Below, piece after piece: positions 31,868-32,310 of a DNA stretch of 32,310 nt (positions are counted from its first letter, which is position 1; the number at the start of each line of letters is the position of its first letter). The notes below the pieces were generated by a model, which was not told the DNA's origin, ran no database searches, and saw nothing but the letters and a program-made list of their open reading frames with translations. The translations under genes were made by a program, and so were the position numbers. Source of the stretch: Planctomycetaceae bacterium. GTDB lineage: Bacteria > Planctomycetota > Planctomycetia > Planctomycetales > Planctomycetaceae. Location: the NCBI GenBank assembly GCA_020426325.1, contig JAGQQG010000068.1, positions 1 through 32,310 on the forward strand, read 5' to 3'.

Positions 31868-32310
31868 ATGCCTGTTCCCGTTTCACAAATGTGGACTGTT
31901 GCCAGTTACGTACTGAGCAAGAAACTGCGGGGGATCGAACGCTACCCGCTGGTGCTGATGTTGGAGCCTCTGTTCCGCTGCAATCTTGCTTGTGCGGGTT
32001 GTGGTAAGATTCAGCATCCTGTTGAAACGTTGCGGCGACACCTGACACCGCAGCAGTGCTTCGATGCGGTCGAGGAGTGCGGCGCGCCGATGGTCTCGAT
32101 CCCCGGCGGCGAGCCGTTGCTGCATCCTCAGATTCACGAGATCGTCGATGGTCTGATCGCACGGAAGAAGTACATCTACCTTTGCACAAACGCCATCCTA
32201 CTCAAACAACACCTCGACCGGTTCACCCCGTCCAAGTACCTCTCGTTCTCGGTTCACATAGACGGCCTGCAGGAGGAGCATGACGAGGCGGTCTGTCGTG
32301 ACGGCGTGTT
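31868..32310 (+). CDS. hpnH: Hopanoid radical SAM protein HpnH, N-terminal part
   Basis: The first 147 codons are seen before the window ends. They read MPVPVSQMW and [20 protein letters not shown], then the radical SAM cluster motif CNLACAGC (Cys38, Cys42, Cys45), which is the CxxxCxxC pattern with HpnH-specific flanks. Further blocks are [41 protein letters not shown] and [12 protein letters not shown]. HpnH joins the 5'-deoxyadenosyl group of S-adenosylmethionine to diploptene, making adenosylhopane, the first step toward side-chain-extended hopanoids. The ATG at 31868 is preceded by heptad repeats rather than a Shine-Dalgarno. It diverges from mobA. The family assignment is strong even though the gene is cut by the window edge. 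Confidence 0.92.
   Translation, partial: MPVPVSQMWTVASYVLSKKLRGIERYPLVLMLEPLFRCNLACAGCGKIQHPVETLRRHLTPQQCFDAVEECGAPMVSIPGGEPLLHPQIHEIVDGLIARKKYIYLCTNAILLKQHLDRFTPSKYLSFSVHIDGLQEEHDEAVCRDGV

Overview
The window looks like chromosomal DNA of a planctomycete (order Planctomycetales or close to it; the genus cannot be fixed from sequence alone). The diagnostic families are DUF1553/PSD1, two Tat-exported DUF1501 proteins, two DUF1559 pseudopilin-like proteins with H-X9-DG tails, a TIGR03032 protein, a secreted sulfatase and an ECF-sigma operon. The end of the window carries the start of hpnH, which implies hopanoid synthesis. There are no rRNA or tRNA genes, no insertion sequences, no CRISPR array and no prophage. 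The mobile-looking material is short palindromic repeats in intergenic gaps.

Layout. 1-1863: tail of a DUF1553 gene followed by its DUF1501 partner. 2021-2740: DUF2306 membrane protein. 2764-4413: a REP-like doublet and two tandem DUF1559 paralogues (minus strand), one with a decayed H-X9-DG motif. 4414-12235: a heavy-metal efflux module, with adaptor and CzcA-type RND pump on the plus strand meeting, stop codon to stop codon, a minus-strand histidine kinase/NtrC-type regulator pair. 12754-15663: a secreted prenyltransferase/squalene-oxidase-repeat protein and a ThDP-dependent enzyme. 15712-16869: TIGR03032 protein. 16993-20351: HlyD adaptor and a fused ATPase-permease ABC exporter. 21026-23021: ECF sigma factor, one-helix membrane protein and secreted protein, joined by ATGA overlaps. 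23043-23922: DUF2200 gene bracketed by palindromic repeats. 23923-26249: class-C beta-lactamase-fold serine hydrolase and secreted HAD phosphatase. 26373-30979: sulfatase, single-haem protein and second DUF1501. 30995-31057: cloverleaf repeat. 31094-32310: mobA-like gene divergent from hpnH, both abutting heptad repeats.

The strongest systems-level reading is the metal-efflux module. The regulator has the GAFTGA-type loop of sigma54 activators (as GSFTGA). Sequences matching the -24/-12 sigma54 promoter with the obligatory GG-N10-GC spacing lie upstream of the pump operon (4721-4736, 10 of 12 consensus positions) and upstream of the kinase-regulator operon itself (minus strand 12399-12414, 11 of 12). 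A weaker match precedes the divergent secreted prenyltransferase-repeat gene. This predicts a self-amplifying sigma54 circuit comparable in logic to ZraSR, but with a kinase that has almost no periplasmic sensor and a CzcA/CzcB-type pump as output. The promoter calls come from reading motifs and are inferences. The other points worth a second look are the decaying DUF1559 duplicate, the three-gene ECF operon, the repeat-bracketed DUF2200 gene and a mobA-like gene with no usable conventional start codon.
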